Below are positions 63,057 through 64,000 of a DNA stretch of 64,000 nt, one piece after another. Source of the DNA: Saccharicrinis sp963666825 (GTDB lineage Bacteria; Bacteroidota; Bacteroidia; Bacteroidales; Marinilabiliaceae); contig OY763044.2 in assembly GCA_963666825.2 (NCBI GenBank), forward strand, positions 4,960,001 through 5,024,000. Direction: 5' to 3'. The notes below the pieces were generated by a model that saw only the letters and a list, made by a program, of their open reading frames with translations, did no database searches and was not told the DNA's origin. Position numbers and translations under genes: made by a program. Positions within the stretch are counted from its first letter, which is position 1. Every line of letters starts with the position of its first letter.

Positions 63057-63383
63057 ACGTTTTTAATAAATTGTAATGTATTTGAATAATTAATTATGGT
63101 ATTATGTCTGTAGACGGGGATTATAGACTAATACTGTTAATATTTTCCTTAATCAAAAGAGAATATTATAGGCAACAAAATTAAATATAGACGTGTTATG
63201 TACAATCAATTTATCAGACGATTTGATCAGTTAGGTCAAATATTATGTAAATACATTATAATTTTATGATGAATCTATTTAAACGTATAATAATTGAATA
63301 TTAGTTAAGAAAGAGAATATTCATACTATTACTATTTAATTTAACCAAATAGTATATAAATATATTGATGTTTTAGATATTTA
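63057..63383. other. Gene-free AT-rich stretch
   Basis: About 330 bases between the T9SS and acetyltransferase genes. It should contain the promoter of the T9SS gene. A 23-codon ORF (63198-63269) is considered unlikely to be real. No other structure was seen. Confidence 0.4.
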
Positions 63384-63947
63384 TTATTTAGAGCAATACT
63401 CTTTCTTCAATAGTGAATATAGTCTCATATCCTGAAAATTACCTTTTAGGAAATAGCGATTTCTGATTATTCCTTCGTACTGCATATTAAACTTTTCCAT
63501 GAGTTTAAAAGACTTTACATTATCAGCCCAACACTGAGCTTCGATGCGGTTTAATTTCATTTCAGAGAATCCAAAATCTATTAAAACTTTCATGATCTCA
63601 CTGGCTATTCCTTTGCCCCAATATTTTTGATTTAGAGTGTAGGCAAGTTCAGCCAGGTGATGATTTGTGTCCCAATGCATAAATCCACAAGCTCCAATAT
63701 ATTTCCCGTTTTCTTTATATTCAATGCCCCAAATCATGCAAGTACCAGTTTTATATTGATTTATTTTATTCATCACATAATCAGCAGCCTCTTGTCTGTC
63801 GGTATGCAGATAGGAAAGATATTTTGTTACTTCTGGATTTGAAGAATATTCAAACATATCATCAATGTCTTTTTCTTCAATTTTTCTTAGAATTAATCTT
63901 TCTGTTTCAATAACTGGCATATTGCCAAAAATGGATTCAATTTTCAT
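63384..63947 (-). CDS. GNAT acetyltransferase (RimJ/RimL-like)
   Basis: 187 residues. The start ETERLILRKIEEKDIDDMFEYSSNPEVTKYL, the acetyl-CoA loop in QKYWGKGIASEIM and the RIEAQCWADNVKSFKLMEKF stretch match ribosomal-protein N-acetyltransferase-like GNATs. The substrate could be a protein or an antibiotic-like amine; it is not determinable here. The upstream 53 bases to the window end show no gene. Confidence 0.9.
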   Translation of the reverse strand: MKIESIFGNMPVIETERLILRKIEEKDIDDMFEYSSNPEVTKYLSYLHTDRQEAADYVMNKINQYKTGTCMIWGIEYKENGKYIGACGFMHWDTNHHLAELAYTLNQKYWGKGIASEIMKVLIDFGFSEMKLNRIEAQCWADNVKSFKLMEKFNMQYEGIIRNRYFLKGNFQDMRLYSLLKKEYCSK

Positions 63948-64000
63948 ATACTCTGATAATTAATGTTTTAATTTCTGGAAAGGAGAGAAGTTATGTAAAT

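Noticed and set aside
63198..63269. 23-codon ORF MYNQFIRRFDQLGQILCKYIIIL
   Set aside because: Superficially resembles the start of DUF6483-like proteins, but there is no ribosome site or other support, and the frame is too short to trust.

Overview
The window is an AT-rich (clearly under 40% G+C by eye) bacterial chromosome segment from a member of the Bacteroidota, most likely a marine, facultatively or strictly anaerobic Bacteroidales/Marinilabiliales-type organism. This rests on a type IX secretion C-terminal domain (61758-63056), TonB receptors with N-terminal carboxypeptidase-regulatory-like domains, GLPGLI-, DUF4292-, DUF2490- and DUF4353-type proteins, sparse Shine-Dalgarno sites, a TAnnTTTG-type promoter element, and the conserved block dut / TPR lipoprotein / DUF4292 / EnvC-like. 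No rRNA, tRNA, insertion sequence, prophage or CRISPR array was seen.

Layout. (1) 1-3923: mostly minus-strand genes: a hemW / rhodanese / CDF transporter operon (the CDF gene runs off the left edge), an Rrf2 regulator and rpiB, plus a plus-strand VanZ-like gene. (2) 3924-4477: a gene-free, very AT-rich divergent region. (3) 4478-18943: thirteen tightly packed plus-strand housekeeping genes (nadA, receiver protein, ruvB, flippase, dut, TPR lipoprotein, DUF4292, EnvC-like, RsbW-like, ybeY, mnmG, ade, uvrC). Three parS-like ParB sites (2457, 15480, 15707) flank or lie in this block, suggesting an origin-proximal region. (4) 18940-23698: lplA, dtd, an L,D-transpeptidase, a small lipoprotein and a patatin. 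(5) 23754-33626: a nine-gene minus-strand operon, the most interesting part of the window. (6) 33949-35959: LytTR-type two-component system. (7) 36047-40337: DUF4353 surface lipoprotein divergent from a VTC-domain / DUF4956 / DUF2490 operon. (8) 40464-46001: C1 peptidase, CorA-type channel with an apparent leader peptide, and a TonB receptor with a His-rich small protein. (9) 46173-53578: acyl-CoA ligase, lipid A-type acyltransferase, alpha/beta hydrolase, membrane MutS-like ATPase and pectate-lyase-like enzyme. (10) 53837-64000: PNGase F-like glycoamidase, HMA-CDF transporter, SagB-like lipoprotein, ECF sigma factor with membrane partner, USP-TPR protein with antiporter, FMN-binding protein, T9SS cargo and a GNAT acetyltransferase.

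How the genes work together. The 23754-33626 operon encodes a surface lipoprotein, a TonB receptor, a secreted BtuF-like binding protein, a FecCD-type permease and its ATPase: a complete outer-membrane-to-cytosol route for a metal or metal cofactor. Interleaved are four proteins that look cytosolic: two iron-binding-protein-like proteins without signal peptides, a HypB/CobW-like GTPase with CxxC motifs, and an extra ABC ATPase. Both binding-protein-like proteins and the extra ATPase begin with a similar short helical segment resembling DUF1858/ScdA_N. I do not recognise this as a described system. I infer an uptake pathway coupled to cytosolic reception and NTP-driven delivery of a metal or cofactor (Fe, Ni, Co, Mo/W or heme cannot be told apart from sequence). 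Elsewhere, the polysaccharide lyase-like and PNGase-like enzymes and the T9SS cargo suggest use of plant/algal polysaccharides and glycoproteins.
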